Under the pieces are notes generated by a model, which was not told where the DNA came from, did not search any database, and saw only the letters and a list, made by a program, of their open reading frames with translations. The translations under genes and the position numbers were made by a program. A stretch of DNA of 64,000 nucleotides from Tessaracoccus rhinocerotis (GTDB taxonomy: Bacteria; Actinomycetota; Actinomycetes; Propionibacteriales; Propionibacteriaceae): NCBI RefSeq assembly GCF_007197885.1, contig NZ_VKKG01000002.1, positions 124,001 to 188,000 of the forward strand, given 5' to 3'. Below are positions 17,720-26,015 of this stretch, in pieces; positions within the stretch are counted from its first letter, which is position 1; the number at the start of each line of letters is the position of its first letter.

Positions 17720-18482
17720 GGACGAGGTGCCGTCAGCGGGCGGGTTGTCCGTTGTCGTCGTAGACGTTGCTGGCTTCCCAGACGCTGTTCTGGACGTTGG
17801 CTTGGACGCTGTACTGGTGGGCGCGGCCAAAGCGGTTGTTGCTGTAGATGGCGCTGTCGACCTCGCCACGGCCACCGCCGTTGACGGTGACGTGGCCACC
17901 GTTCATCAGGTTGTCGGTGACGCGCAGGTTGGTGATGGTGTCGCCGCCAGCCAGGGATCCGATCTGGATGGCAGCGTTCATCACGCCGATGGAGGCGGTG
18001 TATGCCTGCAGGTTGTTGTGGCGGACGGTGATGTTGTCGCCGCCTCGAATCTGGATCGTGTCGGGATGGGCTCCCGCGAAGCGAGTCAGATCGTGGATGT
18101 AGTTGTGCTCGAGCGTCACTCCGTCGGCGACGATGTGGACACCGTCCTCGGCGGAGTGGATGTCGGAGTATCGAACGGTCCCGGTCCCCCCGTCGAAGAA
18201 GATGCCCTTGCCGTTGCTGCCGGCGTTGGATACTTCGACGTGGTCGATCAGTGTTCCGGTCACGCCGGAGGTGATGTGGATCGGGTAGCGCGCGTCGGTT
18301 GTCACGCGGGAGTTCTTGATGGTCACGTTGTCAGCGCGGACCACGATTGATCCCCGCACGTCCAGGGCGTCGATCACGGTCCCCGGGGTGGTTACCACGA
18401 TTCCGCTGGACTGGCGCAGAGTCACCCCAGCGGGGACGCCGGTGTTCGAGGCATCAGGGAAACCTGAATACGAAGGAGCGGG
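17720..18482. repeat. 763-bp direct repeat, copy 2
   Basis: Second copy of the beta-helix segment; see 16386-17148. The sharp edges on both sides and the shared 13 bp after the stop point to recent duplication or gene conversion. Confidence 0.97.
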
Positions 18483-19139
18483 GGTCGTGGGAGCAGGACT
18501 AGGAGAGGCGCTGGCCGTGGGCTCAACAGATGGAGCCACGGTGGTGGGAGCGGCGGTCGGTTCGGGTGCCGGCGTGGGCTTGCTCGTCGAGGACGGTTCT
18601 GCGGTGGGCGAGGAATCCTCGGTGCTGTAGGCGATGCCGTCGATGGAGGAGTTGGTGACGTTCGCCGGGCGTTCGGCGGTGAAGTAGAAGTCGTGGCGGC
18701 ATCCGAACAAGTCGACTCGATCGGCCGTGAAGTCGCCGTGGGCGACACCGTTGGCGCGCTCGTCCATGCAGAGCACCTGGGTGTTCTGGATCTTGGAACC
18801 CTTGGCTCCCTCGTAGATCCGGATGCTGTTGTAGTTCTCGCTCTCGACGATCGTGTTCTTGATCGTGACGTTGTCTGCCTTGATGTCGATGTAGCCCTTG
18901 ACCAGCAGGCCATCGATGACGGTGTTGTCCTGTTTGACCACGAGCCGACCCGAGTACGGCTGAAGATGGTCACGGTCGATATCTGCGAACTGGGAAGCGC
19001 CCTGAGCCGGCAGTGCCAGCATCGTGACCACCAGTGCCGTACTGGCCAGCAATGTGGCTCCGGCAAGGACCGGATGCTTGGATGACGTCCGGTTGTCTGA
19101 CGGTCGCGGGCGCGAGAGTATTCGCGACGTTCGGGGCAT
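17733..19139 (-). CDS. Secreted chimeric double beta-helix protein
   Basis: A 468-residue exported protein. The signal sequence spans about 22-48 (cleavage near AQGA). Residues about 50-185 form a short, incomplete beta-helix (DNTVIDGLLV, DNVTIKNTIV, SKIQNTQVLC) ending in a Ser/Pro/Thr/Ala linker (about 192-235); then comes a complete beta-helix identical to that of the neighbouring gene, encoded in the 763-bp repeat. I chose ATG 19139 because GGAAGGAA lies 5 nt upstream; an ATG at 19175 has no ribosome site. It looks like a recombination product: an older beta-helix truncated and given a new C-terminal domain. It lacks the four-Cys module. Confidence 0.78.
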   Translation of the reverse strand: MPRTSRILSRPRPSDNRTSSKHPVLAGATLLASTALVVTMLALPAQGASQFADIDRDHLQPYSGRLVVKQDNTVIDGLLVKGYIDIKADNVTIKNTIVESENYNSIRIYEGAKGSKIQNTQVLCMDERANGVAHGDFTADRVDLFGCRHDFYFTAERPANVTNSSIDGIAYSTEDSSPTAEPSSTSKPTPAPEPTAAPTTVAPSVEPTASASPSPAPTTPAPSYSGFPDASNTGVPAGVTLRQSSGIVVTTPGTVIDALDVRGSIVVRADNVTIKNSRVTTDARYPIHITSGVTGTLIDHVEVSNAGSNGKGIFFDGGTGTVRYSDIHSAEDGVHIVADGVTLEHNYIHDLTRFAGAHPDTIQIRGGDNITVRHNNLQAYTASIGVMNAAIQIGSLAGGDTITNLRVTDNLMNGGHVTVNGGGRGEVDSAIYSNNRFGRAHQYSVQANVQNSVWEASNVYDDNGQPAR

Positions 19140-19220
19140 TGAGTTCCTTCCGGGGGTGACCGACTCAGCGGTCATGGGGGGGAACCGCTGGGGGTAGCGG
19201 CGGGACCAGCATAGGTCATT

Positions 19221-19291
19221 CCTGAGAGATTCTCACAATTTTAACAGCTTGGCCAGCCGTGGGTGGCCCCCGGCTAGGAGAATCTCTCAGG
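19221..19291. promoter_or_regulatory. Perfect 14-bp inverted repeat, possible operator
   Basis: CCTGAGAGATTCTC (19221-19234) and GAGAATCTCTCAGG (19278-19291) are perfect reverse complements separated by 43 bp. They lie 82-152 bp before the beta-helix gene start and after the Wzx stop, in a 308-bp gap (19140-19447) that holds nothing else recognisable. Each arm is also a near-palindrome (GAGA...TCTC), which favours a repressor pair over a terminator. Confidence 0.45.
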
Positions 19292-19447
19292 AAACGGCTA
19301 GACCCTGGAGGGCGTCGTCGACCTCGGACGCCGTCGCGTCTCGTCACTTCATCTCATGCGCAGCAGTCTTGGCCGTGCACGGTGCAGCAGACCCCACGGC
19401 CAGGCGAGATGCATGCAACAAGGATGGAACCTACCGGCTCCCGGGCA

Positions 19448-20953
19448 TCAGCGGAGGTCGGAATGCGGTGTCCCGACCCGTCCTTCGGAAGGGCTTCGTA
19501 GGGAGCCTTGGCGTAGCGAGGCGAGGACTCTGCGTTCGCGGAGTAGTAGTAGTGCCCAGCAAGCTCCGCCGAATGCCGCGCAGGTGAGCACTTTCGCCCA
19601 GTCGGGAAGGTGGGTCAACGTAACGATGAGGAGCGCAGGGACCGAGACACAGGCAGCGGCCCCGGCTCCCGCACGGATCGTGGCGAGAAACGACACGACG
19701 CCGAGCCCGATGACGCGACGTAGGTTGAACAGTTGGACGGCCATCGACCCAACCATTGCGATGAGGAGGGCGAGTGCTGCTCCCTCGATCCCCAGCAGTA
19801 CTGATAGCGGATAGAGGAGGAGTACGACAAGCAGTGCGCGGACGAGTGTGAATCGCCTTTGGAGCTCTGGTTTGCCGATGGCCACGTAGACGAAGAAGCT
19901 CACGATCGAGTTCATGTACACCATGACGAAGGCGCAGTACAGGGCGAAGGCGTGGGCCGCTTCGCCGAAGGGGGGGCCGTACAGCAGCCTGAGCAGTGGC
20001 TCGGCGACGATGGACAGCGTCGCCATGAGGGGCAGGCCAAAAAGCCACACCAGCCGAGACAGCGCGAGCACCCGTCTCCGCAGTGCTTCGAAGTCGTCTT
20101 GCGCTTGCGACAGGACCGGGACGATCAGAGGTTCGATCACGCTGGTGAACACGCCAAGGGGGAAGCCAGCGAGGGCGATTGCGAATGCGTACAAGCCCAG
20201 CTGATGTGCGGAGACAACCATCCCGAGAACTGCGGTGTCAGCTTGGATCACCAGCATCGTGAGGATCGAAAGGCCGGCCATGCCGCGGGTGAACTTCAAC
20301 AGGTCGCGCACTGACACGCGGTCCAAGCGGAATCGAATCCGAATCGGGCACAGGATGAACGAGAGCACGAAGCGGCAGAAGAACTCGAAGACAGCACCCC
20401 ACATCAGTGCCCATACATTTTGGAGGAGGAAGCCAAGAACGATGGTGAGCATCGTGCCGAGTAGGGCAGCTCCTTGGTTCGTCCACAGCGTGGCTTTGAA
20501 CTGGAACTTCCGCTGCAGCGCGAACACCTTGGGGCTGGTGAGGCCGGTGAACAGGATAACCACGGGCGCGACGAGAAGGAGCTTCCCCAGTTCTGGCTCA
20601 TCGTAGAGGCGTGCCACTGGGCCAGCCAAGAGAATCGCAAGGATGCCCACGACCACACCCCGGACGACCCCGAACCACCAAGCCACGTTCAGAAACTCTG
20701 GCGTGTCGCCACGCTTGTTCTGAACAACGGCGTGGGAAACCCCGACCTCTGTGATGGCCCCGAGAACTGCCAGAACGGACATCGTAAGGGCCATCAGACC
20801 GAACTGGTCAGGGACAATGATCCGTGCGAGCAACATGTTGCGACCGAGTCGTGCGAGACGCTCAATTACGGTGGCAACGGCCAGAAAGGTGCCGCCCCGG
20901 AGCGCCTTCTTGCCGAGACTTGCCGAATCTCTGTGCTCCTGGGGTGCGGACAT
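19448..20953 (-). CDS. Wzx-type polysaccharide flippase (MOP/PST family)
   Basis: A 501-residue protein with about 12-14 hydrophobic helices. It matches the WzxC/PST branch: a short cytoplasmic N-terminus, then GGTFLAVATVIERLARLGRN (about 20-39), LARIIVPDQFGLMAL (about 42-56) and the VGVSHAVVQ segment (about 70-78). It moves the undecaprenyl-linked repeat unit across the membrane. It starts 3 bp after the stop of the NadE-like gene, so it belongs to the ACP-AsnB-NadE operon, which suggests that modification of the lipid-linked unit and its flipping are coordinated. Confidence 0.87.
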   Translation of the reverse strand: MSAPQEHRDSASLGKKALRGGTFLAVATVIERLARLGRNMLLARIIVPDQFGLMALTMSVLAVLGAITEVGVSHAVVQNKRGDTPEFLNVAWWFGVVRGVVVGILAILLAGPVARLYDEPELGKLLLVAPVVILFTGLTSPKVFALQRKFQFKATLWTNQGAALLGTMLTIVLGFLLQNVWALMWGAVFEFFCRFVLSFILCPIRIRFRLDRVSVRDLLKFTRGMAGLSILTMLVIQADTAVLGMVVSAHQLGLYAFAIALAGFPLGVFTSVIEPLIVPVLSQAQDDFEALRRRVLALSRLVWLFGLPLMATLSIVAEPLLRLLYGPPFGEAAHAFALYCAFVMVYMNSIVSFFVYVAIGKPELQRRFTLVRALLVVLLLYPLSVLLGIEGAALALLIAMVGSMAVQLFNLRRVIGLGVVSFLATIRAGAGAAACVSVPALLIVTLTHLPDWAKVLTCAAFGGACWALLLLRERRVLASLRQGSLRSPSEGRVGTPHSDLR

Positions 20954-20956
20954 GGA

Positions 20957-21949
20957 TCAGTACTGGATCTCCGCGACGTCCTCCACCAGCACTGGCGGCT
21001 GGTGGAGGTATCCGGTGGTGCGACGCTTCTGCTCGATGTCGGCGTTCACCCGACGCACCTGCTCGACGGTCAGGCCCGTGGCTTCGGCCACCTGCTCCTC
21101 GGGCACGTCGTGGTTCACCCCGTAGAGGCACAGGTCCATCAGGTGGTGCGGCAAGGAGAAGTAGAACTCCTCCTGCGACTGCTCGAGCGTGTAGGTGTCC
21201 GTGGTGGAGGGGCGGGTCCGGATGGCCTCCGGGACGCCCAGGTGCTCGGCCAGCGCGTACACCTGGGTCTTGTACAGGTGGGCGATTGGTTTCACGTCCG
21301 CCGAGCCGTCGCCGAGCTTCACGAAGAACCCCTGGTCGTACTCGAGCCGGTTGGGCGTGCCGGTGGTCACGTAGTTCAACCGGTCCGCGTGGTAGTACTC
21401 CATCATCTTGCGCACCCGCTGCTTGAAGTTGGTGGCGGCGACGATGCCGAGGTAGGCCTCGGTGGTCAGGCGGTGGCTGCTCTGTTCGCCGTCGGGGTTC
21501 TCCACCACGACCTGGTAGACGCGCAGGGTGCCGTCATCGACGACGCTGGGCAGCACTATCTTCGACTTCCAGCCCTCGCCGTACTCGGGCACGACCTTGC
21601 GCACGGATTCGTCGTAGCGGCTGTAGCAGCCGGCGGCGGCCAGGGTCTCGGCGATCTCCTCCAGCACGGAGTCGAAGCCGAAGTGGTCCGAGATGGAGCG
21701 GCTCAGGGAGATGGTCTCCGGCGACGACGCGCGCTCGGGCATGTGCAGCCCGAAGGTGCGCTCGGGGCCCAGTGCGGCGACGCAGAGCGCGGCCGTGACG
21801 CTGGAGTCGATGCCGCCGGACAGTGCGATCACCGCCCCCTTCCGGCGGGCTCCCCGCAGGTAGTCGCGGATGGTCTGCGAGATCCGCTCGGTCTCCGCCG
21901 CCAGGTCCAGCGCGAGGGTGTCGGGTCCGAAGGTGGTGGTGTGGGTCAT
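20957..21949 (-). CDS. nadE: NAD(+) synthase-like ATP-pyrophosphatase (NadE family)
   Basis: A 330-residue N-type PP-loop protein with SGGIDSS (44-50), a TGTPNRLE motif (about 206-213) and FVKLGDGSADVKP (about 218-230), all in the positions expected for NadE. It lacks the N-terminal nitrilase domain that typical actinobacterial housekeeping NadE carries, and the usual PSAGLW-type substrate loop is replaced by PSTTDTYT, with an insertion around 125-170. Its 4-nt overlap with AsnB and position in the EPS operon suggest a specialised ligase or amidase role; genuine ammonia-dependent NAD synthase remains possible. Confidence 0.8.
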   Translation of the reverse strand: MTHTTTFGPDTLALDLAAETERISQTIRDYLRGARRKGAVIALSGGIDSSVTAALCVAALGPERTFGLHMPERASSPETISLSRSISDHFGFDSVLEEIAETLAAAGCYSRYDESVRKVVPEYGEGWKSKIVLPSVVDDGTLRVYQVVVENPDGEQSSHRLTTEAYLGIVAATNFKQRVRKMMEYYHADRLNYVTTGTPNRLEYDQGFFVKLGDGSADVKPIAHLYKTQVYALAEHLGVPEAIRTRPSTTDTYTLEQSQEEFYFSLPHHLMDLCLYGVNHDVPEEQVAEATGLTVEQVRRVNADIEQKRRTTGYLHQPPVLVEDVAEIQY

Positions 21950-23943
21950 TTGTCCTCCTGGGCTTGAGCGACGAGGTCGATGGCGTGCACCGGCTCGGGT
22001 GGGCGCCTGCGCTGCGCCCGAGGCCCGGTCCCGGCGATGAACTGGTGGTGGAGCAACTGGGTGGAGACCACCCCGACGATCCGCATGTTATCCGTGTTGC
22101 CGAACGCTCGGCTGCGGTTGCGAGCCTTTGCCACGAGCCCTTCGACCTGGCGGGCGTCGAACAGTCCGCTGGCGAGCAGCGCGGAAGGGGAGAGCACCTC
22201 GGAGAGCCAGTCCGGCGGGTCGCCGTCGGCGAAGAAGCTCGCCGCGTCGGGGGCCCGGTAGGGCTGCTTGGCGCGGTTGCGGATCTCGTCAGGAACGAGG
22301 TCGGCGAACGCGTGCCGCAGCAGGAACTTCTCCTCCAGGCCGAAGAGCTTGTGCCGCGCGGGCAGCGCGTTGGCGAACTCGACGACGTCGCGGTCCAGGA
22401 ACGGGAAGCGGCCCTCGACGGAGTTTGCCATCAGCATCCGGTCGCCCTGCGAGGCGAGGATGTAGCCCGGCAGCAGCGTCGTCATCTCCAGCCACTGCGC
22501 GCGCCCCAACGAGTCCCACTCCCTGCTATCCGCGGGAAGGAGGGAGGCGGGGTCGGCCTGGCGCCCGGACCCGATCGCCTCCTGCACTCCCGGGCTGAGC
22601 AGGGTGCGCAACGCCGCCGTCGAGTTCCAGCGGGTGCGGTGCGACATGCCCGGGTCCGCCGGGTCGAAGTCCGCACCGAAGAAGCTGCGCGCAAACGCAG
22701 GGGCCTTGCCCGGGTTGCGCGACAGCCACGGGTAGAGCAGCTCGGTGGCCCGGTTCCGCAGCCCGGAGTCCGGCCCGCGGGCCCAGAACTCCCTGACCTT
22801 CGCCTCGCGGAAGATGTCGTAGCCCCCGAGCACCTCGTCAGCGCCCTCGCCGGTCACCACCACCTTGTATCCCGATCCGCGCACCAGCTTGGACAGCAGG
22901 AACAGCGGCGCTGGCGCGGTGCGCAGCAGCGGCGCCTCGGCGTGCCAGACCACCTCCGGGAAGACCTCGGCGATGTCGGAGTGCGAGACCTCCACGTCGT
23001 GGTGGTTGGTGCCCAGTTGCTCGACCATCCGACGCTGGTGGACACCCTCGTCGAACTCGTCGTCGGTGAACCGGAGCGAGAAGGTGTCCAGGTCGGCGTC
23101 GGTGAAGTGCCGGATGGCGGCCGCGGTCACCGACGAGTCGAGCCCTCCCGACAGGTAGGCGCCGACTGGGAAGTCGCTGCGCTCGAACCTGAGCCGGGTG
23201 GCCCGCACGAGCAGCTCACGCAGGCGCTCCGAGTTCTCCCGCAGGTCCTGGCTGGGTTCCCCTCCGCGCGGGGGGAACCCGATGGCCCAGTAGGGCTCGC
23301 TGCGGAAGCCGCCGGCGTCGAAGACCGCGACGTGCCCCGGTTCCAGCTGCTGTATGCCCTCGAAGGGGGTGCGCGGCGCGACGGTGGACCACAGCGAGAA
23401 CACCTGACCCAGCCCGACCGGGTCCAGGGCGCGCGGTACCCCCGGGTCGGCGAACAGCGCCTTCACCTCGGAGGCGAACACGATCCCGTCCGGCCGCAGG
23501 TGGTAGTACAGCGGCCTTACCCCGAGGCGGTCCCGGGACAGGATCAGTTGCCGGTTGCGGCGGTCCCAGATCCCGAGCGCCCACTGCCCGTTGAAGCGGG
23601 AGAAGCAGTCCTGTCCCCACTCCTCCCAGGCGTGCACGATCACCTCGGTGTCCGACCTGGTGCTGAACCGGTGCCCGCGGGCGAGGAGCTCGTCGCGGAG
23701 TTCGATGTAGTTGAAGATCTCCCCGTTGAACGTCACCCAGACGGTGCCGTCCTCGTTGCCTAGCGGCTGCGCGCCGCCGACGTAGTCGATCAGCGAGAGC
23801 CGCGTGTGGCCGAGGATGGCGCCGTGGTCACGCAGGTAGCCGGAGCCGTCCGGTCCGCGGTGGGTGAGGGCTCCGATCATGTCCTCCACCACGCCCAGCT
23901 CGGGTGGCTGCCCGAGCGAGACCACCCCGCAGATGCCGCACAT
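21946..23943 (-). CDS. asnB: AsnB-type glutamine-dependent amidotransferase, second copy
   Basis: A 665-residue enzyme. Met-Cys2 opens the class II glutaminase (RGPDGSG 29-35, FNGEIFNY 72-79); the synthetase domain has SGGLDSS (265-271) and a TGEGADEVLGGYD patch near 364-376. Only family-level motifs are shared with the copy at 9364. The start overlaps the stop of the 68-residue ACP-like gene by 1 nt (TGATG) and the stop overlaps nadE by 4 nt (ATGA): a tightly coupled ACP-small protein-AsnB-NadE unit. It may amidate a carboxyl on an ACP-bound or sugar-linked substrate. Confidence 0.88.
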   Translation of the reverse strand: MCGICGVVSLGQPPELGVVEDMIGALTHRGPDGSGYLRDHGAILGHTRLSLIDYVGGAQPLGNEDGTVWVTFNGEIFNYIELRDELLARGHRFSTRSDTEVIVHAWEEWGQDCFSRFNGQWALGIWDRRNRQLILSRDRLGVRPLYYHLRPDGIVFASEVKALFADPGVPRALDPVGLGQVFSLWSTVAPRTPFEGIQQLEPGHVAVFDAGGFRSEPYWAIGFPPRGGEPSQDLRENSERLRELLVRATRLRFERSDFPVGAYLSGGLDSSVTAAAIRHFTDADLDTFSLRFTDDEFDEGVHQRRMVEQLGTNHHDVEVSHSDIAEVFPEVVWHAEAPLLRTAPAPLFLLSKLVRGSGYKVVVTGEGADEVLGGYDIFREAKVREFWARGPDSGLRNRATELLYPWLSRNPGKAPAFARSFFGADFDPADPGMSHRTRWNSTAALRTLLSPGVQEAIGSGRQADPASLLPADSREWDSLGRAQWLEMTTLLPGYILASQGDRMLMANSVEGRFPFLDRDVVEFANALPARHKLFGLEEKFLLRHAFADLVPDEIRNRAKQPYRAPDAASFFADGDPPDWLSEVLSPSALLASGLFDARQVEGLVAKARNRSRAFGNTDNMRIVGVVSTQLLHHQFIAGTGPRAQRRRPPEPVHAIDLVAQAQEDK

Positions 23944-24149
23944 CAGACACGCGGGTGGCGCGTCGCCGACAACCTGCGCAGGGCCGCCGGATCGGTCAGG
24001 ACGTGGTGCGCGATCTGCTCGTCGGTGAGACGGACGCCCAGGACGTCCTCCACCAGCAGGGCGCGCCGCAGTGCGTCGAGCTCCGGATCATCGAGTGGGC
24101 GCAGGTGTACGCACTCCTCGAGGAGCCGGTCGACCAGGGGGCCGGTCAC
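23943..24149 (-). CDS. Small ACP-like protein without carrier serine
   Basis: A 68-residue protein, acidic in the middle and helical throughout, with a basic tail (RLSATRHPRV). GTG start overlapping the ACP stop (GTGA); stop overlapping AsnB (TGATG). The central LRRALLVEDVLGVRLTDEQI segment looks like helices II-III of an acyl carrier protein, but the Asp-Ser attachment motif is absent; the aligned spot reads LDDPELDAL. It may be a degenerate carrier acting as adaptor or docking subunit for the AsnB/NadE pair. I know of no named family; the ACP resemblance is by eye. The coupling makes it very likely to be a real gene. Confidence 0.65.
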   Translation of the reverse strand: MTGPLVDRLLEECVHLRPLDDPELDALRRALLVEDVLGVRLTDEQIAHHVLTDPAALRRLSATRHPRV

Positions 24150-24409
24150 GCCGCGCCCTGGGCCCGCTTCGACGAGACGTAGCGCGTGAGACCCGAGATG
24201 CTGCCGAGGTTCTCCGGGACCGTCTCGGTGTCCTCGACGCTGAAGCCGAACTCCTCCTCCAGGAACTCGATCAGCTCGAGCACGCCGGTGGAGTCGATGA
24301 TCCCGGTCTCGAGCAGGGACTCGTCGTCCGCGGGCATCCGTGAGCTGTCCCCGAACAGGTAGCTCTCCTCGATGAAAGCCCTGAGAGTGGTGGTGACCTG
24401 AGTGTCCAT
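24146..24409 (-). CDS. Acyl carrier protein
   Basis: An 87-residue acidic ACP with the attachment motif in IIDSTGVLELIEFLEEEF (Ser about residue 40) and a four-helix pattern. The serine would be modified by the AcpS-type enzyme at 26836 and loaded by the divergent acyl-AMP ligase at 24499. I prefer the ATG at 24409; an ATG 36 nt upstream is possible but sits too close to the candidate -10. It is the first gene of the operon running through AsnB, NadE and Wzx, separate from any fatty-acid or polyketide genes, so it is a dedicated carrier for EPS tailoring. Confidence 0.88.
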   Translation of the reverse strand: MDTQVTTTLRAFIEESYLFGDSSRMPADDESLLETGIIDSTGVLELIEFLEEEFGFSVEDTETVPENLGSISGLTRYVSSKRAQGAA

Positions 24410-24498
24410 TTGATCGTCCCCCCGAACGGTCGTGTGATGGTTCATGGGAAGTGTACTGTCCCAGACATAGATTGAGCCAGTGCTTTCCGGGGGTGGAC
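24410..24498. promoter_or_regulatory. Divergent promoter region between ACP operon and acyl-AMP ligase operon
   Basis: Candidate -10 boxes: TACACT on the minus strand (24455-24450) for the ACP operon and TAGATT on the plus strand (24468-24473) for the ligase. Their closeness suggests that both arms of the cassette are co-regulated. No clear -35 elements. Confidence 0.4.
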
Positions 24499-25989
24499 AT
24501 GTTCTGCGACTTTCTGCTGACTGCGGGCGATGACGACGCGGTGGTCGTGATCGACGGCGGGCAGGAGTACACCTACGGGCAGCTGAGGCGCTCCGTCGAC
24601 CGGCTGGCCGCCGAGCTCGGTGCCCTCGGACTCGCCCCGGGCGCCCGCATCGGCCTGCTCGGGGTGAACTCGTTCTTCTGGGTGGCCGCCTACCTCGCGG
24701 CGTTCCGCGTCGGCGTGGTGGTGCCGCTGTCGGACAAGCTGGGAGCCGACGAACTGGCCGCCCAGGCCGATTTCGTCGAGCTGGGAGCGGTGCTGGCCGA
24801 CCGACGGCAGCTGCGCCGCGTCGCGAACGCCTTCGGGGACCGGGCCGTCGTCACCGACGCCGCCCTCGCCGGGGACGACGTCGTGCGAGTGGCCGACGTG
24901 CCACCTCGGGCGGTGTCCCCGGACGACGACGCCGCCCTGATGTTCACCTCCGGCACCACCTCGCGCCCGAAGGTGGTGCGCCTCACCCACCGCAACCTCA
25001 TGGCCAACGCCCGCTCCATCATCAGCTACCTCGAACTGGACGCCACGGAGCGGATGCTGGTGATCCTGCCCTTCCACTACGTCTTCGGCGCCTCCCTGTT
25101 GCACAGCCACCTGGCGGTCGGCGCCAGCCTCGTGCTGTGCAACACCTTCGCGTTCCCCGAGACCGCCATCGAGCTCATCGACAGGCACTCCTGCACCGGG
25201 CTCGCGGGGGTGCCGTCGTCGTACCAGCTGCTGCTGAAGGCCAGCTCATACTCCAGCCGGAGACTTCCGTCGCTGCGGAAGGTGCAGCAGGCCGGCGGCC
25301 GGCTGGCGCCGGAACTGATCCAGCGCCTCGTGGAGGCCCAGCCGGACAGCCGGGTCTTCGTCATGTACGGCCAGACCGAGGCCACCTCCAGGCTGTCCTA
25401 TCTGCCACCGGAACTGCTGCCCACCAAGCTGGGCTCCATCGGGCGCGGCATCCCGGGCGTGACGCTGACGGTGGAGGGCCCGGACGGGCACCCGGTGGCG
25501 CCGGGGGAGCAGGGTGAGATCATCGCGGCCGGGGAGAACATCTCGCCCGGCTACCTCGGCGACGAGGCCGCCACGGCGGAGAAGTTCGTCGGGGGCCGGA
25601 TGCGCACCGGTGACCTGGCCACCGTCGACGAGGAGGGCTTCATCCACATCGTCGGGCGCAGCGGCGACTTCATCAAGTCGTGGGGCTACCGCATCTCCCC
25701 GCAGCAGGTGGACGAGGCGGCTCTCCTGCACGACAAGGTGGCGGCCGCCGTCACGGTGGGGCTGCCCGACCCCGACGCGGGGGAGGCCGTGACCCTGGCC
25801 GTCGCGCCGGTGCCGGGCGGCTCGCTCGACGGCGACGAGGTCCTCGCGTTCCTGCGGGGCCACCTGCCCAAGCACATGGTCCCCAGCCGGGTGCACGTCC
25901 TGGACGAGATCCCCCTGACCGCCAACGGGAAGATCTCGCGCGGCCACGTCCGCACCCTGTTGGCCGGCGAGGCCTCGGTGATACCATAG
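24499..25989 (+). CDS. Class I adenylate-forming acyl-AMP ligase (acyl-ACP synthetase-like)
   Basis: A 496-residue AMP-binding enzyme that activates a carboxylic acid with ATP and passes it to a thiol. Motifs: FTSGTTSRPKVV (about 150-161), a PFHYVFGASLLHS loop, MYGQTEATSRL (about 292-302), TGDLATVDEEGFIHIVGRS (about 370-388) and the catalytic-lysine motif LTANGKISR (about 473-481). ATG 24499 is chosen over an upstream ATG at 24451, which would extend over the promoter. No ACP or condensation domain is fused, so the partner is likely the divergent free-standing ACP. The acyl substrate cannot be predicted. Confidence 0.88.
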   Translation: MFCDFLLTAGDDDAVVVIDGGQEYTYGQLRRSVDRLAAELGALGLAPGARIGLLGVNSFFWVAAYLAAFRVGVVVPLSDKLGADELAAQADFVELGAVLADRRQLRRVANAFGDRAVVTDAALAGDDVVRVADVPPRAVSPDDDAALMFTSGTTSRPKVVRLTHRNLMANARSIISYLELDATERMLVILPFHYVFGASLLHSHLAVGASLVLCNTFAFPETAIELIDRHSCTGLAGVPSSYQLLLKASSYSSRRLPSLRKVQQAGGRLAPELIQRLVEAQPDSRVFVMYGQTEATSRLSYLPPELLPTKLGSIGRGIPGVTLTVEGPDGHPVAPGEQGEIIAAGENISPGYLGDEAATAEKFVGGRMRTGDLATVDEEGFIHIVGRSGDFIKSWGYRISPQQVDEAALLHDKVAAAVTVGLPDPDAGEAVTLAVAPVPGGSLDGDEVLAFLRGHLPKHMVPSRVHVLDEIPLTANGKISRGHVRTLLAGEASVIP

Positions 25990-26015
25990 GTGGCACGCCG
26001 ATCTTGGGGGAGATC

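Noticed and set aside
16386-18482. The 763-bp repeat as an insertion sequence
   Set aside because: No transposase, terminal inverted repeats or target duplication; it is coding sequence of a beta-helix domain.
21823-23763. A 646-codon open frame antisense to the second AsnB
   Set aside because: Low-complexity Arg/Gly/Val composition with no motif; AsnB on the other strand has all catalytic residues. Typical high-G+C shadow.
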